A stretch of 64,000 nucleotides of DNA from positions 6,572,001-6,636,000 of the forward strand of contig NZ_CP115300.1 in the NCBI RefSeq assembly GCF_027625935.1. Direction: 5' to 3'. The first letter of the stretch is position 1. Each line of letters begins with the position of its first letter. Below, one piece after another: positions 16,883 through 25,902 of this stretch. Position numbers and translations under genes: made by a program. The notes beneath the pieces were generated by a model that searched no databases, had not been told where the DNA came from, and was given only the letters and a program-made list of their open reading frames with translations. Source of the stretch: Streptomyces camelliae. GTDB taxonomy: Bacteria > Actinomycetota > Actinomycetes > Streptomycetales > Streptomycetaceae.

Positions 16883-17367
16883 CGCTCCGCGAGGACGGCT
16901 TCGTTCTCGAAGTCGATCGAGGTGCCCTCCGGTTCCGCGGGGGCCGGGGCGATGCCCAGGTCCGGGGCGACGGTGCCGGTCAGCTGCTCGTAGGCCTCGT
17001 CCGCCGCGTAGCCCAGCTCCTCGCCGTCGCCGTCGATCTCCTCGTCGAAGTCGCCCAGCAGGTCCGCCAGCGCGTCCGGATCGTGCAGCGCGCCCTCGAA
17101 GACCTCCCGGCCCTGGCCGATCAGCCAGCACCGGAAGAAGTCGAACGCGTCGTCGCTGGCCCCGTCCAGCAGCACCCAGGCGGCACCCCACAGGTCCCAG
17201 CGGTAGGCCCGGTTGTAGCGGGCCTCGAAGTGACGGGCGAAGTCCAGCACCAGGTCCGGTTCCAGTTGGAGCAGCCGGTCCAGGAGCAGGTCGGCCTGAT
17301 CCTCGGGGTCGCCCTCGGCGGCCTCGCGGCTGGTGTCGATCAGCTCCCAGAACTCCGTCTCGTCCAT
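16849..17367 (-). CDS. DUF4240 domain protein
   Basis: A 172-residue acidic soluble protein. The N-terminus MDETEFWELIDTSREAAEGD and the helical part QADLLLDRLLQLEPDLVLDFARHF match the DUF4240 family, whose function is unknown. The frame is open to 17484, but homology begins at ATG 17367. The upstream 80 bases contain a 10-bp tandem repeat. It converges with the small membrane-protein gene. Confidence 0.8.
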   Translation of the reverse strand: MDETEFWELIDTSREAAEGDPEDQADLLLDRLLQLEPDLVLDFARHFEARYNRAYRWDLWGAAWVLLDGASDDAFDFFRCWLIGQGREVFEGALHDPDALADLLGDFDEEIDGDGEELGYAADEAYEQLTGTVAPDLGIAPAPAEPEGTSIDFENEAVLAERYPRLWDRFRG

Positions 17368-17406
17368 CACGGGACCAGCATCGTGCCTGGACCCCTGCGA
17401 CGCACG

Positions 17407-17440
17407 CGGAGTACGCCGGAGTACGGCGGAGTACGGCGGA
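17407..17440. repeat. 10-bp tandem repeat (GCGGAGTACG), about 3.4 units
   Basis: GCGGAGTACG is repeated head to tail, with one G-to-C change in the second unit. It lies between the DUF4240 gene start (17367) and the WYL gene stop (17444). It could be a binding site with helical spacing or simply a slippage product. Confidence 0.6.
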
Positions 17441-17443
17441 TCG

Positions 17444-18469
17444 TTATCGGGCGCCCCCGTCTTCATCGGGCCCTCCGTCTTCATCGGGCGCCCCGTTCCC
17501 GTACCGCGCGGCGAGCCGGGCCGCGTCCGCCGCGAACCGCTGCCGCAGGCTCGCCGGGGCCAGCACCTCGGCCTCCGCCCCGAGCGCCGTCAGCTGTGTG
17601 TACGCGACCTCCTCGGACTCCACCGGCACCGTGACCGTCACCCAGCCCTCGCCGTCCGGCTCGCCCGGCTCCGCCAGGGCCTCCCGCGCGGACAGCGGAT
17701 CGACGGCGTACCGCAGCCGGCGCACCCCGTCCGCAGACAGCCGTACGACGACCTCGGCGCGCAGGATCGAGCGCGCGAACCGCTCGGCCTGGCCCGCCCA
17801 GTGGCCGGGCAGATCGAAGTCCGGGTCACGGGTGAAGCGTTCCTCCAGGGGATCCACGGCGCCGAACCGGTCGATCCGGTACGTCCGGAAGTCGCCGTGG
17901 CCGTCGGACACCCGCGCGCACAGGTACCAGACGCCCGCCTTCAGCACGAGCCCGTACGGCTCCAGCTCCCGCTCGACCGTGCTCTCCCCGCGCCGGTAGA
18001 CCGCGCGGATCCGCCGGTCGTCCCACACCGCCTCGGCCACCGCCGGCAGCAGCGCGGGCGTCTCCGGCTCCCGGAACCAGGCCGGCGCGTCCAGATGGAA
18101 GCGCCGGCCCGCGCTGTCCGGGGCGTCCCGCAGCGAGGGCAGCAGGGCGGCCGACACCTTCAGCCGGGCCGCCGACGCCGCGTCGTCCAGGCCCATCTCC
18201 CTGAGCGCCCCCGGCACCCCGCTCAGGAACAGCGCCTCCGCCTCGCTCCTGGCCAGCCCCGTCAGCCGCGTCCGGTACCCGCCGACCAGCCGATACCCTC
18301 CGGCCCGCCCCCGGTCGGCGTACACCGGCACGCCCGCCTCCGACAGCGCCTGCGCGTCCCGCGTGACCGTCCGCTCCGAGACCTCCAGTTCGGCCGCGAG
18401 TTCGGCCGCGGTCATGGCGGGGCGGGACTGGAGGAGGAGCACCATCTTGATGAGCCGGGCCGCACGCAT
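17444..18469 (-). CDS. WYL-domain transcriptional regulator
   Basis: A 341-residue regulator: an N-terminal HTH_11 winged helix (RLIKMVLLLQSRPAMTAAEL ... VSERTVTRDAQALSEAGVPV), then a WYL ligand-sensing domain (ELEPYGLVLKAGVWYLCARV, FRTYRIDRFGAVDPL) and a WCX C-terminal extension (RYAVDPLSAREALAEPG). The tail repeats a PDEDGG unit twice. WYL regulators sense nucleic-acid or nucleotide ligands in several phage-defence and DNA-damage settings; nothing here shows the ligand. ATG 18469 is chosen; TTG 18484 is in frame. No Shine-Dalgarno sequence is evident. Confidence 0.9.
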   Translation of the reverse strand: MRAARLIKMVLLLQSRPAMTAAELAAELEVSERTVTRDAQALSEAGVPVYADRGRAGGYRLVGGYRTRLTGLARSEAEALFLSGVPGALREMGLDDAASAARLKVSAALLPSLRDAPDSAGRRFHLDAPAWFREPETPALLPAVAEAVWDDRRIRAVYRRGESTVERELEPYGLVLKAGVWYLCARVSDGHGDFRTYRIDRFGAVDPLEERFTRDPDFDLPGHWAGQAERFARSILRAEVVVRLSADGVRRLRYAVDPLSAREALAEPGEPDGEGWVTVTVPVESEEVAYTQLTALGAEAEVLAPASLRQRFAADAARLAARYGNGAPDEDGGPDEDGGAR

Positions 18470-18483
18470 ACGGCCATCATGCA

Positions 18484-18515
18484 ATGAGGCCCCCCGCCAC
18501 AGCGGAGGGCCTCAT
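18484..18515. terminator. Terminator hairpin after aceE
   Basis: Arms at 18484-18497 and 18502-18515 pair over 14 bases with one mismatch and a 4-base loop (ATGAGGCCC...GGGCCTCAT). It lies 12 bases beyond the aceE stop and just upstream of the WYL gene start on the same strand, so it separates the two genes. Confidence 0.75.
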
Positions 18516-18526
18516 CGTCCGGCTCT

Positions 18527-21229
18527 TTACAGCCCGTACTTCTCCCGGGCCTCCTTGACCGCCGTGGCCTTCACCTCGCCGCGCCGGGCGAGCTGGGCCA
18601 GGGCCGCGACGACGATCGACCGGGCGTCGACGCCGAAGTGGCGGCGGGCGGCGTCGCGGGTGTCCGAGAGGCCGAAGCCGTCGGCGCCCAGCGAGGAGTA
18701 GTCCTGCTCGACCCACTGCGCGATCTGGTCCGGGACCTGGCGCATGTAGTCGGAGACCGCGAGGACCGGGCCCTCGGCGCCCTGCAGGGCCTGGCGGACG
18801 TACGGCACGCGCTCCTCGCCGCGCAGCAGGGCCGCGTCGGCCTCCATGGCGTCCCGGCGCAGCTCGGTCCAGGAGGTCGCCGACCAGACGTCGGCCGCGA
18901 CACCCCACTCCTCGGCGAGCAGCTTCTGCGCCTCAAGGGCCCAGTGGATCGCCGTACCGGAGCCGAGCAGCTGGATGCGGGCGGCGTTGGCGGCCGGGGA
19001 CAGGCCCGCGGACTCCGCCGTGTTGAAGCGGTACAGACCCTTGACGATGCCCTCGTCGATGCCGAGGCCCTGCGGCTTGGCGGGCTGCGGCAGCGGCTCG
19101 TTGTAGACCGTCAGGTAGTAGAAGACGTTCTGGTCCTCGCCCGGCTTCGCCTCGCCGTACATCCGGCGCAGACCCTCACGGACGATCACCGCGATCTCGT
19201 ACGCGAACGCGGGGTCGTACGACAGCGCCGCCGGGTTGGTCGCGGCGATCATCGGGGAGTGGCCGTCGGCGTGCTGCAGGCCCTCGCCCGTCAGGGTCGT
19301 ACGGCCGGCCGTCGCGCCGACGAGGAAGCCGCGGCCGAGCTGGTCGCCGAGCTGCCACATCTGGTCGGCGGTGCGCTGCCAGCCGAACATCGAGTAGAAG
19401 ATGTAGAAGGGGATCATCGCCTCGCCGTGCGTCGCGTACGACGACGAAGCGGCGATGAAGTCGGCCATCGAACCGGCCTCGGTGATCCCCTCGTTGAGGA
19501 TCTGGCCGTTCTGGGCCTCCTTGTAGTACATCAGCTGGTCGCGGTCGACCGGCTCGTACGTCTGGCCCTTGGGGGAGTAGATGCCCAGGGACGGGAACAG
19601 CGACTCCATACCGAAGGTGCGCGCCTCGTCGGGGACGATCGGCACCCAGCGCTTGCCCGTCTCCTTGTCGCGGACCAGGTCCTTGACCAGGCGGACGAAG
19701 GCCATCGTCGTCGCCACGTTCTGCGAGCCGGAGCCCTTGTCGAAGGAGGCGAACGCCTTCTCCGCCGGGGCCGGCAGCGGGGCCAGCGCGTGCGTACGGC
19801 GGGCCGGAGCGGGGCCGCCGAGGGCCGCGCGGCGCTCCTGGAGGTAGCGGACCTCGGGGGAGTCGGCGCCCGGGTGGCCGTAGGGCACCACGCCGTCGAC
19901 GAAGTCGCTGTCCTTGATCGGCAGGCCGAGCAGGTCGCGCATCGTCTTGAACTCGTCCACCGTCAGCTTCTTCATCTGGTGGTTGGCGTTCTTCGACGCG
20001 AAGCCCTCGCCGAGGGTGTGGCCCTTGACCGTCTGGGCCAGGATCACGGTCGGCGCGCCCTTGTGCTCGACGGCGGCCTTGTACGCGGCGTAGACCTTGC
20101 GGGCCTCGTGACCACCACGGGAGAGGTGGAAACACTCAAGGATCTTGTCGTCGCTCAGCAGCTTCGCCATCTCGACGAGCGCCGGGTCCTTGCCGAAGAA
20201 GTCCTGGCGGATGTAGGCGGCGTCGCGGGTCTGGTACGTCTGCACCTGGGCGTCCGGTACCTCGCGCAGACGGCGTACGAGCGCGCCGGTCGTGTCGAGC
20301 GCGAACAGCTCGTCCCAGGCCGAGCCCCACAGCGTCTTGACGACGTTCCAGCCGGCGCCGCGGAACTGGGCCTCCAGCTCCTGCACGATCTTGAAGTTGG
20401 CACGGACCGGGCCGTCGAGGCGCTGCAGGTTGCAGTTGATGACGAAGGTCAGGTTGTCGAGGCCCTCGCGGCTCGCCAGCGCGAGCGCGGCCGTCGACTC
20501 GGGCTCGTCCATCTCGCCGTCGCCGAGGAAGGCCCAGACGTGGGAGGCGGAGACGTCCTTGATGCCGCGGTTGGTCAGGTACCGGTTGAAGCGCGCCTGG
20601 TAGATCGCGGAGAGCGGGCCGAGGCCCATGGAGACGGTGGGGAACTCCCACAGCCAGGGCAGGCGGCGCGGGTGCGGGTAGGACGGCAGGCCGTTGCCGC
20701 CGGCCTCCTGGCGGAAGTTGTCCAGGTGCGCCTCGGTCAGGCGGCCGTCCAGGAAGGCGCGGGCGTAGATGCCGGGGGAGGCGTGGCCCTGGATGTACAG
20801 CTGGTCGCCGGAGCCGTCGCCCTCCTTGCCCTTGAAGAAGTGGTTGAAGCCGGTCTCGTAGAGCCACGCGGCCGAGGCGAAGGTGGCGATGTGGCCGCCG
20901 ACGCCGTGCTTCGCACCACGGGTCACCATCGCAGCCGCGTTCCAGCGGTTCCAGGCGGTGATCCGGGCCTCCATCTCCGGGTCGCCGGGCAGGGCCGGCT
21001 CGGCGGAGGTGGGGATGGTGTTGACGTAGTCGGTTTCGAGGAGCTTCGGCAGCGCGATGCCGCCCGCCTCGGCGCGCTCCAGCGTGCGGCGCATCAGGTA
21101 CGCGGCACGGTGCGGCCCGGCTTCCCTGGCCACGGCGTCCAGGGAGGCCTGCCACTCGGCGGTCTCCTCCGGGTCGCGGTCCGGGAGCTGGTCGAGCGCG
21201 CTCGGCTGGATGGCGTTGGGGTCGGTCAT
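18527..21229 (-). CDS. aceE: Pyruvate dehydrogenase E1 component (homodimeric)
   Basis: A 900-residue thiamin-diphosphate enzyme that decarboxylates pyruvate and loads acetyl groups on E2 lipoyl arms. The length and single-chain form match the AceE family. The ThDP/Mg motif is [10 protein letters not shown] (236-245) to NCNLQR (265-270). Other family stretches are [34 protein letters not shown] and [20 protein letters not shown]. The frame opens at 21382; ATG 21229 with GAGGAAGG upstream is the start. Its E2 and E3 partners are encoded 1.1-4.4 kb away on the same strand, with a GntR/FCD regulator gene between. Confidence 0.96.
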   Translation of the reverse strand: MTDPNAIQPSALDQLPDRDPEETAEWQASLDAVAREAGPHRAAYLMRRTLERAEAGGIALPKLLETDYVNTIPTSAEPALPGDPEMEARITAWNRWNAAAMVTRGAKHGVGGHIATFASAAWLYETGFNHFFKGKEGDGSGDQLYIQGHASPGIYARAFLDGRLTEAHLDNFRQEAGGNGLPSYPHPRRLPWLWEFPTVSMGLGPLSAIYQARFNRYLTNRGIKDVSASHVWAFLGDGEMDEPESTAALALASREGLDNLTFVINCNLQRLDGPVRANFKIVQELEAQFRGAGWNVVKTLWGSAWDELFALDTTGALVRRLREVPDAQVQTYQTRDAAYIRQDFFGKDPALVEMAKLLSDDKILECFHLSRGGHEARKVYAAYKAAVEHKGAPTVILAQTVKGHTLGEGFASKNANHQMKKLTVDEFKTMRDLLGLPIKDSDFVDGVVPYGHPGADSPEVRYLQERRAALGGPAPARRTHALAPLPAPAEKAFASFDKGSGSQNVATTMAFVRLVKDLVRDKETGKRWVPIVPDEARTFGMESLFPSLGIYSPKGQTYEPVDRDQLMYYKEAQNGQILNEGITEAGSMADFIAASSSYATHGEAMIPFYIFYSMFGWQRTADQMWQLGDQLGRGFLVGATAGRTTLTGEGLQHADGHSPMIAATNPAALSYDPAFAYEIAVIVREGLRRMYGEAKPGEDQNVFYYLTVYNEPLPQPAKPQGLGIDEGIVKGLYRFNTAESAGLSPAANAARIQLLGSGTAIHWALEAQKLLAEEWGVAADVWSATSWTELRRDAMEADAALLRGEERVPYVRQALQGAEGPVLAVSDYMRQVPDQIAQWVEQDYSSLGADGFGLSDTRDAARRHFGVDARSIVVAALAQLARRGEVKATAVKEAREKYGL

Positions 21230-21349
21230 GTCGCCGCCTTCCTCAGTCGAAGGGGGTTCCCTCATCGGTGAAGGGTTCGGGGGTGCCCTAGGTCTTTGGC
21301 AGGACAGGGCGTGAACTTCGGTGGAAGTCCGTCGGCGACTGTAACTCCC

Positions 21350-21366
21350 TGATCGATGATCGATCA
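21350..21366 (-). promoter_or_regulatory. 17-bp palindrome in the aceE promoter region
   Basis: TGATCGAT-G-ATCGATCA is a perfect 8-1-8 dyad, 121 bases upstream of the aceE ATG. It lies in the 291-base gap between aceE and the GntR/FCD regulator gene. A further GATCA half-site lies near 21423. GntR/FCD proteins bind short dyads, so this is a reasonable operator for the neighbouring regulator; the pairing is inferred. The remainder of 21230-21520 shows no gene. Confidence 0.55.
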
Positions 21367-21520
21367 AAGGGTTGAGGGGCAAAACTTCTCGATTGCGAAA
21401 AAGTCGGCACCCGGTGCCTTCGATCAGGGCACCGAGTGTCGGTCCTGAGGCGTGTTTTCGCAGGTCGAGCCACGTTTGAGCATGACTCTGCTCGCTGGTG
21501 CTACGGCGTGCCAGGGACGC

Positions 21521-22144
21521 TCACGGCCGCGGGGCGCAGCCGAGGACGTGCGACTTCACCAGCTCCGCGATCCGCGGATCCCGGCGCTTGAACGCCTGAA
21601 CGAGCTCCTCGTGCTCCTCGGCGTACGACTGCTGCACCGTGCCCAGCCAGCGGATGGACAGTGCCGTGAAGACCTCGATGCCGAGGCCCTCCCAGGTGTG
21701 CAGCAGCACCGAGTTGTGCGCCGCGCGGACCAGTTCGCGGTGGAAGCCGACCGTGTGCCGGACCTGGGCCGTGCCGTCGGCCTCGCGGTCCGCCTCGTAC
21801 AGGGCCAGGACGTGCGGCTCCAGGGCCGAGCAGTCCTCGGCGAGGCGGTCGGCGGCCAGCTCGGCGGCGATGGCTTCGAGCCCGGCGCGCACCGGGTAGC
21901 TCTCCTCCAGGTCGGCCGCGCTCAGGTTCCGCACCCGGACGCCCTTGTTCGGCGCCGACTCGATCAGCCGGAGCGACTCCAGCTCGCGCAGGGCCTCACG
22001 GACCGGGGTCTGGCTGACCTCCAGCTCGGTGGCGATCCGGCGCTCCACGATGCGCTCGCCCGGCTGCCAGCGCCCGCTGACGATCCCCTCCACGATGTGC
22101 TCGCGGATCTGTTCGCGCAGCGAGTGGACGACGGGCGCGGTCAT
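21521..22144 (-). CDS. GntR-family regulator, FCD (FadR) subfamily
   Basis: A 207-residue repressor-type protein. The N-terminal winged helix reads LREQIREHIVEGIVSGRW-QPGERIVERRIATEL-EVSQTPVREALRELESLRLI. The C-terminal FCD domain has the metal/ligand pattern (VRAGLEAIAAELAA, HRELVRAAHNSVLL, EEHEELVQAFKRRDPRIAELV), with the His residues of the FCD metal site. AAGGAG precedes ATG 22144. Placed just upstream of aceE, it resembles PdhR of E. coli in position and family and may adjust pyruvate dehydrogenase to pyruvate or a related acid. That role is inferred. Confidence 0.88.
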   Translation of the reverse strand: MTAPVVHSLREQIREHIVEGIVSGRWQPGERIVERRIATELEVSQTPVREALRELESLRLIESAPNKGVRVRNLSAADLEESYPVRAGLEAIAAELAADRLAEDCSALEPHVLALYEADREADGTAQVRHTVGFHRELVRAAHNSVLLHTWEGLGIEVFTALSIRWLGTVQQSYAEEHEELVQAFKRRDPRIAELVKSHVLGCAPRP

Positions 22145-22270
22145 GAGGGGCTCCTTAGGGAGGGCTGACGTTTAGACAATACGGCGGGTTCGCTCCGGGG
22201 GTGGGGCGTGTGGGGGTGCTTTTGCGCAGGTGAGACGAGCCTTACACGCACCGTGTGCCGACAAACACGA

Positions 22271-22302
22271 CACCCCGCCCGGAAGAAGCTCCGGACGGGG
22301 TG
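22271..22302. terminator. Terminator after the E2 gene
   Basis: CACCCCGcCCGG (22271-22282) pairs with CCGGaCGGGGTG (22291-22302) around an 8-base loop, with one mismatched position. It lies 64 bases beyond the E2 stop and should end the lpd-E2 transcript. Confidence 0.75.
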
Positions 22303-22365
22303 CCGTACTGCCCGAGTGGGGAGGGTCAGAGGCCCAGCTCTACGTCGTTGAGATCCTCAGCCCTG

Positions 22366-24159
22366 TCAGAGACCGAGTTCGACCTCGAACTCGCCCGCCT
22401 CCAGGATCGCCTTGACCGCCGTCAGGTAACGGGCCGCGTCGGCGCCGTCGACCAGGCGGTGGTCGTAGGAGAGGGTCAGGTAGGTCATGTCGCGGACGCC
22501 GATGACCGTGCCCTCCTCGGTCTCGATGACGGCCGGACGCTTGACCGTGGCACCGATGCCGAGGATCGCGACCTGGCCCGGCGGCACGATGATCGTGTCG
22601 AAGAGCGCACCGCGCGAACCGGTGTTGGAGATGGTGAAGGTCGCGCCGGACAGCTCGTCCGGGGTGATCTTGTTGGCGCGGACCTTGCCCGCCAGCTCCG
22701 CCGTGGCCTTGGCGATGCCCGCGATGTTGAGGTCGCCGGCGTGCTTGATGACCGGGGTCATCAGGCCCTTCTCGGAGTCCACCGCGATCCCGATGTTCTC
22801 GGAGTCGAAGTAGGTGATCGTGCCCTCGGCCTCGTTGATCTTGGCGTTGATGACCGGGTGGGCCTTCAGCGCCTGGGCCGCCGCCTTCACGAAGAACGGC
22901 ATCGGGGAGAGCTTGACGCCCTCGCGCGCGGCGAAGGAGTCCTTGGCCTGGGCGCGCAGGCGCATCAGGCGGGTGACGTCGACCTCGACGACCGACGACA
23001 GCTGGGCCTGCTCGTGCAGCGCCTTGACCATGTTGTCGCCGATGACCTTGCGGATGCGGGGCATCTTGACGGTCTGACCACGGAGGGGGGAGACCTCCAG
23101 GACCGGCGCCTTCTTGGCGGCGGCGACAGCCGGAGCAGCGGCGGCCGGAGCCGGAGCGGCGGCGGCGGCCTTCGCGGCCTCGGCGGCGGCGATGACGTCC
23201 TGCTTGCGGATACGGCCGCCGACGCCGGTGCCCTTGACGGCGGACAGGTCGACGCCGTTCTCGGCGGCGAGCTTGCGCACCAGCGGGGTGACGTACGCGC
23301 CCTCGTCCGTCGCCTGGACGGCGGTCGGGGAGGTCGGCGCGGTGGCCGGGGTGACCGGGGCCGGAGCCGGCGCGGGGGCCGGAGCCGGAGCGGCGGCGAC
23401 CGGGGCGGGCGCCGGGGCCGGGGCAGCCGGAGCCGCGGGGGCAGCCGGAGCCGGAGCCGGGGCCGGGGCGGCCGGGGCAGCGGCGGCGGGCGCCGGCGCC
23501 GGAGCGGCCGGAGCCGGAGCGGCGGCCGGGGCGGCACCCGGGGCACCGATGACGGCGAGCTTGGCGCCGACCTCGGCGGTCTCGTCCTCGTTCACCACGA
23601 TCTCCAGCAGCACGCCGGAGGCGGGCGCCGGGATCTCGGTGTCGACCTTGTCCGTGGAGACCTCAAGCAGCGGCTCGTCGGCCTCGACGGAGTCGCCGAC
23701 CGCCTTCAGCCAGCGGGTGACGGTGCCCTCGGTGACGGACTCACCGAGCGCGGGCAGGACCACGTCCGTGCCGGTGGCGCCACCGGCCGGGGCGGCCGGG
23801 GCGGCGGCCGGAGCCGGAGCCGCGGGGGCCTCGGCGACCGGGGCCGGAGCCGCGGCGGGCTGGGCGGCCGGGGCCGGGGCCTCGGCGGCGGCGGGGGCCG
23901 GGGCGGCCGCGGAGGCGCCGGTGCCGTCGTCGATGACGGCCAGCTCGGCGCCGACCTCGACGGTCTCGTCCTCGGCGACCTTGATGGAGGACAGCACACC
24001 GGAGACGGGCGAGGGGATCTCGGTGTCGACCTTGTCGGTCGACACCTCCAGCAGCGGCTCGTCGGCCTCGACGCGCTCGCCCTCGGCCTTCAGCCAGCGG
24101 GTGACAGTGCCCTCGGTGACGCTCTCACCGAGCGCCGGAAGGGTTACGGAAACCGCCAT
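22366..24159 (-). CDS. sucB: Dihydrolipoamide acyltransferase E2 (actinobacterial SucB/DlaT type)
   Basis: A 597-residue E2. It has two nearly identical lipoyl domains (residues 1-76 and 132-206) with lipoyl lysines Lys43 and Lys171 in [10 protein letters not shown], joined by Ala/Pro-rich flexible linkers. A peripheral-subunit-binding domain follows at about 305-340 ([17 protein letters not shown]), then the catalytic domain ending with [10 protein letters not shown] (His567). Annotation tools usually name it sucB, but in actinobacteria this E2 serves pyruvate dehydrogenase with AceE. The nearby lipA/lipB genes supply its cofactor. AAGGAG lies before ATG 24159; lpd is 61 bases upstream and cotranscription is likely. 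Confidence 0.95.
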   Translation of the reverse strand: MAVSVTLPALGESVTEGTVTRWLKAEGERVEADEPLLEVSTDKVDTEIPSPVSGVLSSIKVAEDETVEVGAELAVIDDGTGASAAAPAPAAAEAPAPAAQPAAAPAPVAEAPAAPAPAAAPAAPAGGATGTDVVLPALGESVTEGTVTRWLKAVGDSVEADEPLLEVSTDKVDTEIPAPASGVLLEIVVNEDETAEVGAKLAVIGAPGAAPAAAPAPAAPAPAPAAAAPAAPAPAPAPAAPAAPAAPAPAPAPVAAAPAPAPAPAPAPVTPATAPTSPTAVQATDEGAYVTPLVRKLAAENGVDLSAVKGTGVGGRIRKQDVIAAAEAAKAAAAAPAPAAAAPAVAAAKKAPVLEVSPLRGQTVKMPRIRKVIGDNMVKALHEQAQLSSVVEVDVTRLMRLRAQAKDSFAAREGVKLSPMPFFVKAAAQALKAHPVINAKINEAEGTITYFDSENIGIAVDSEKGLMTPVIKHAGDLNIAGIAKATAELAGKVRANKITPDELSGATFTISNTGSRGALFDTIIVPPGQVAILGIGATVKRPAVIETEEGTVIGVRDMTYLTLSYDHRLVDGADAARYLTAVKAILEAGEFEVELGL

Positions 24160-24220
24160 GGTTTCGGTTGCTCCTTACGAATTGCGGAAGTCTGTGTCGT
24201 CGCGCCCGTTGACCGAAGGC

Positions 24221-25609
24221 TCAGTCGTGGGAGTGCAGGGGCTTGCCGGCGAGCGCCAGGTGCGCCTCGCCCATCGCCTCGTTCTGCGTCGGGTGGGCGT
24301 GGATGAGCTGGGCGACCTCGGCCGGCAGCGCCTCCCAGTTGTAGATCAGCTGGGCCTCGCCGACCTGCTCACCCATGCGGTCGCCGACCATGTGGACGCC
24401 GACCACGGCACCGTCCTTCACCTGGACGAGCTTGATCTCGCCCGCGGTGTTGAGGATCTTGCTCTTGCCGTTGCCCGCCAGGTTGTACTTCAGAGCGACG
24501 ACCTTGTCCGCGCCGTAGATCTCCTTGGCCTTGGCCTCGGTGATACCGACGGAGGCGACCTCCGGGTGGCAGTACGTCACCCGCGGGACACCGTCGTAGT
24601 CGATCGGAACGACCTTCAGACCGGCCAGACGCTCCGCCACCAGGATGCCCTCGGCGAAGCCGACGTGCGCGAGCTGGAGCGTGGGGACCAGGTCACCGAC
24701 GGCGGAGATGGTCGGGACGTTGGTGCGCATGTACTCGTCGACCAGGACGTAGCCACGGTCCATGGCGACGCCCTGCTCCTCGTAGCCCAGGCCCTGCGAG
24801 ACCGGGCCGCGGCCGACGGCGACGAGGAGGACCTCGGCCTCGAACTCCTTGCCGTCGGCGAGGGTGACCTTCACACCGTCCTGGGTGTACTCGGCCTTCT
24901 GGAAGAAGGTGCCCAGGTTGAACTTGATGCCGCGCTTGCGGAACGCGCGCTCAAGAAGCTTCGAAGAGTTCTCGTCCTCGACCGGGACGAGGTGCTTCAG
25001 GCCCTCGATGACCGTGACGTCCGCACCGAAGGACTTCCACGCCGAGGCGAACTCGACGCCGATGACACCGCCGCCCAGGATGATCGCGGACTGCGGCACG
25101 CGGTCCAGGACGAGGGCGTGGTCGGAGGAGATGATGCGGTTGCCGTCGATCTCCAGGCCCGGCAGCGACTTCGGCACGGAGCCGGTCGCCAGCAGGACGT
25201 GGCGGCCCTGGATGCGCTGGCCGTTGACATCGACGGAGGTGGGGGAGGACAGCCGGCCCTCACCCTCGATGTACGTCACCTTGCGGGACGCGATCAGACC
25301 CTGCAGACCCTTGTACAGGCCGGCGATGACGCCGTCCTTGTACTTGTGGACGGCCGGGACGTCGATGCCCTCGAAGGTGGCCTTGACGCCGAACTGCGCG
25401 CTCTCGCGAGCCTGGTCGGCGATCTCGCCCGCGTGGAGCAGGGCCTTGGTGGGGATGCAACCCCGGTGCAGGCAGGTACCGCCGACCTTGTCCTTCTCGA
25501 TCAGGGCGACGTCCAGGCCCAGCTGCGCCCCGCGCAGGGCCGCGGCGTAACCACCGCTACCACCGCCGAGGATCACTAGGTCGAAAACGGTGCTGGCGTC
25601 GTTCGCCAC
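24221..25609 (-). CDS. lpdA: Dihydrolipoyl dehydrogenase (E3)
   Basis: A 462-residue flavoprotein that reoxidises dihydrolipoyl groups on E2 with NAD+. It shows the FAD motif (FDLVILGGGSGGYAAALRG), the redox disulfide Cys46-Cys51 (GGTCLHRGC), the NAD motif (AIILGGGVIGVEFASAW), the second FAD motif (TISAVGDLVPTLQLAHVG) and the catalytic His439/Glu444 pair (HPTQNE). GTG 25609 with GGAGG upstream gives VANDASTVFDLV; the longer frame from 25726 has no support. It starts the lpd-E2 unit. Confidence 0.96.
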   Translation of the reverse strand: MANDASTVFDLVILGGGSGGYAAALRGAQLGLDVALIEKDKVGGTCLHRGCIPTKALLHAGEIADQARESAQFGVKATFEGIDVPAVHKYKDGVIAGLYKGLQGLIASRKVTYIEGEGRLSSPTSVDVNGQRIQGRHVLLATGSVPKSLPGLEIDGNRIISSDHALVLDRVPQSAIILGGGVIGVEFASAWKSFGADVTVIEGLKHLVPVEDENSSKLLERAFRKRGIKFNLGTFFQKAEYTQDGVKVTLADGKEFEAEVLLVAVGRGPVSQGLGYEEQGVAMDRGYVLVDEYMRTNVPTISAVGDLVPTLQLAHVGFAEGILVAERLAGLKVVPIDYDGVPRVTYCHPEVASVGITEAKAKEIYGADKVVALKYNLAGNGKSKILNTAGEIKLVQVKDGAVVGVHMVGDRMGEQVGEAQLIYNWEALPAEVAQLIHAHPTQNEAMGEAHLALAGKPLHSHD

Positions 25610-25787
25610 GTCACGTCCTCCATGCATGTGCGCCTTACGCCGATCTCCTGTGACCGGCGGGCGGCTGGTGTCCGGCCGCTTGATGCTTCGGCCCTTCGGT
25701 GGGGGCCCTGTCCTGCCGGGCTCCATCTTTGCACTTGTCGGACGAGATCGAGACGCCGGGCCGGGGTGTGAGACGCCCCACGTTCAA

Positions 25788-25875
25788 GCGCCCGAAGGGG
25801 CGCGGGGTCGTATTCGACATGCGGCTCCGCCGCGCGGGCGGGACCAGCCCCCACGCGGCGGAGCCGCAATACGAC
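25788..25875. repeat. Dispersed palindromic repeat, copy A
   Basis: The copy contains GCGCCC-gaag-GGGCGC (25788-25803), then a larger hairpin: GTCGTATT and GCGGCTCCGCCGCG pair exactly with CGCGGCGGAGCCGC and AATACGAC (25807-25875). It lies between pepA and lpd and could end the pepA transcript. The remainder of 25610-25902 shows no gene. Related copies lie at 29861, 32304, 46271 and 62360. Confidence 0.75.
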
Positions 25876-25902
25876 ATCGCGACCCGAGTTAGCAGGCGAA
25901 CA

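Noticed and set aside
18638..21271. 877-codon open frame opposite aceE
   Set aside because: Antisense shadow of a clear pyruvate dehydrogenase E1 gene; low-complexity Arg/Val/Gly protein.
23110..23900. Repetitive GCCGGAGCCGGGGCC-type DNA, considered as a CRISPR or minisatellite
   Set aside because: It encodes the Ala/Pro linkers of the double-lipoyl E2 protein; no spacer-repeat pattern.
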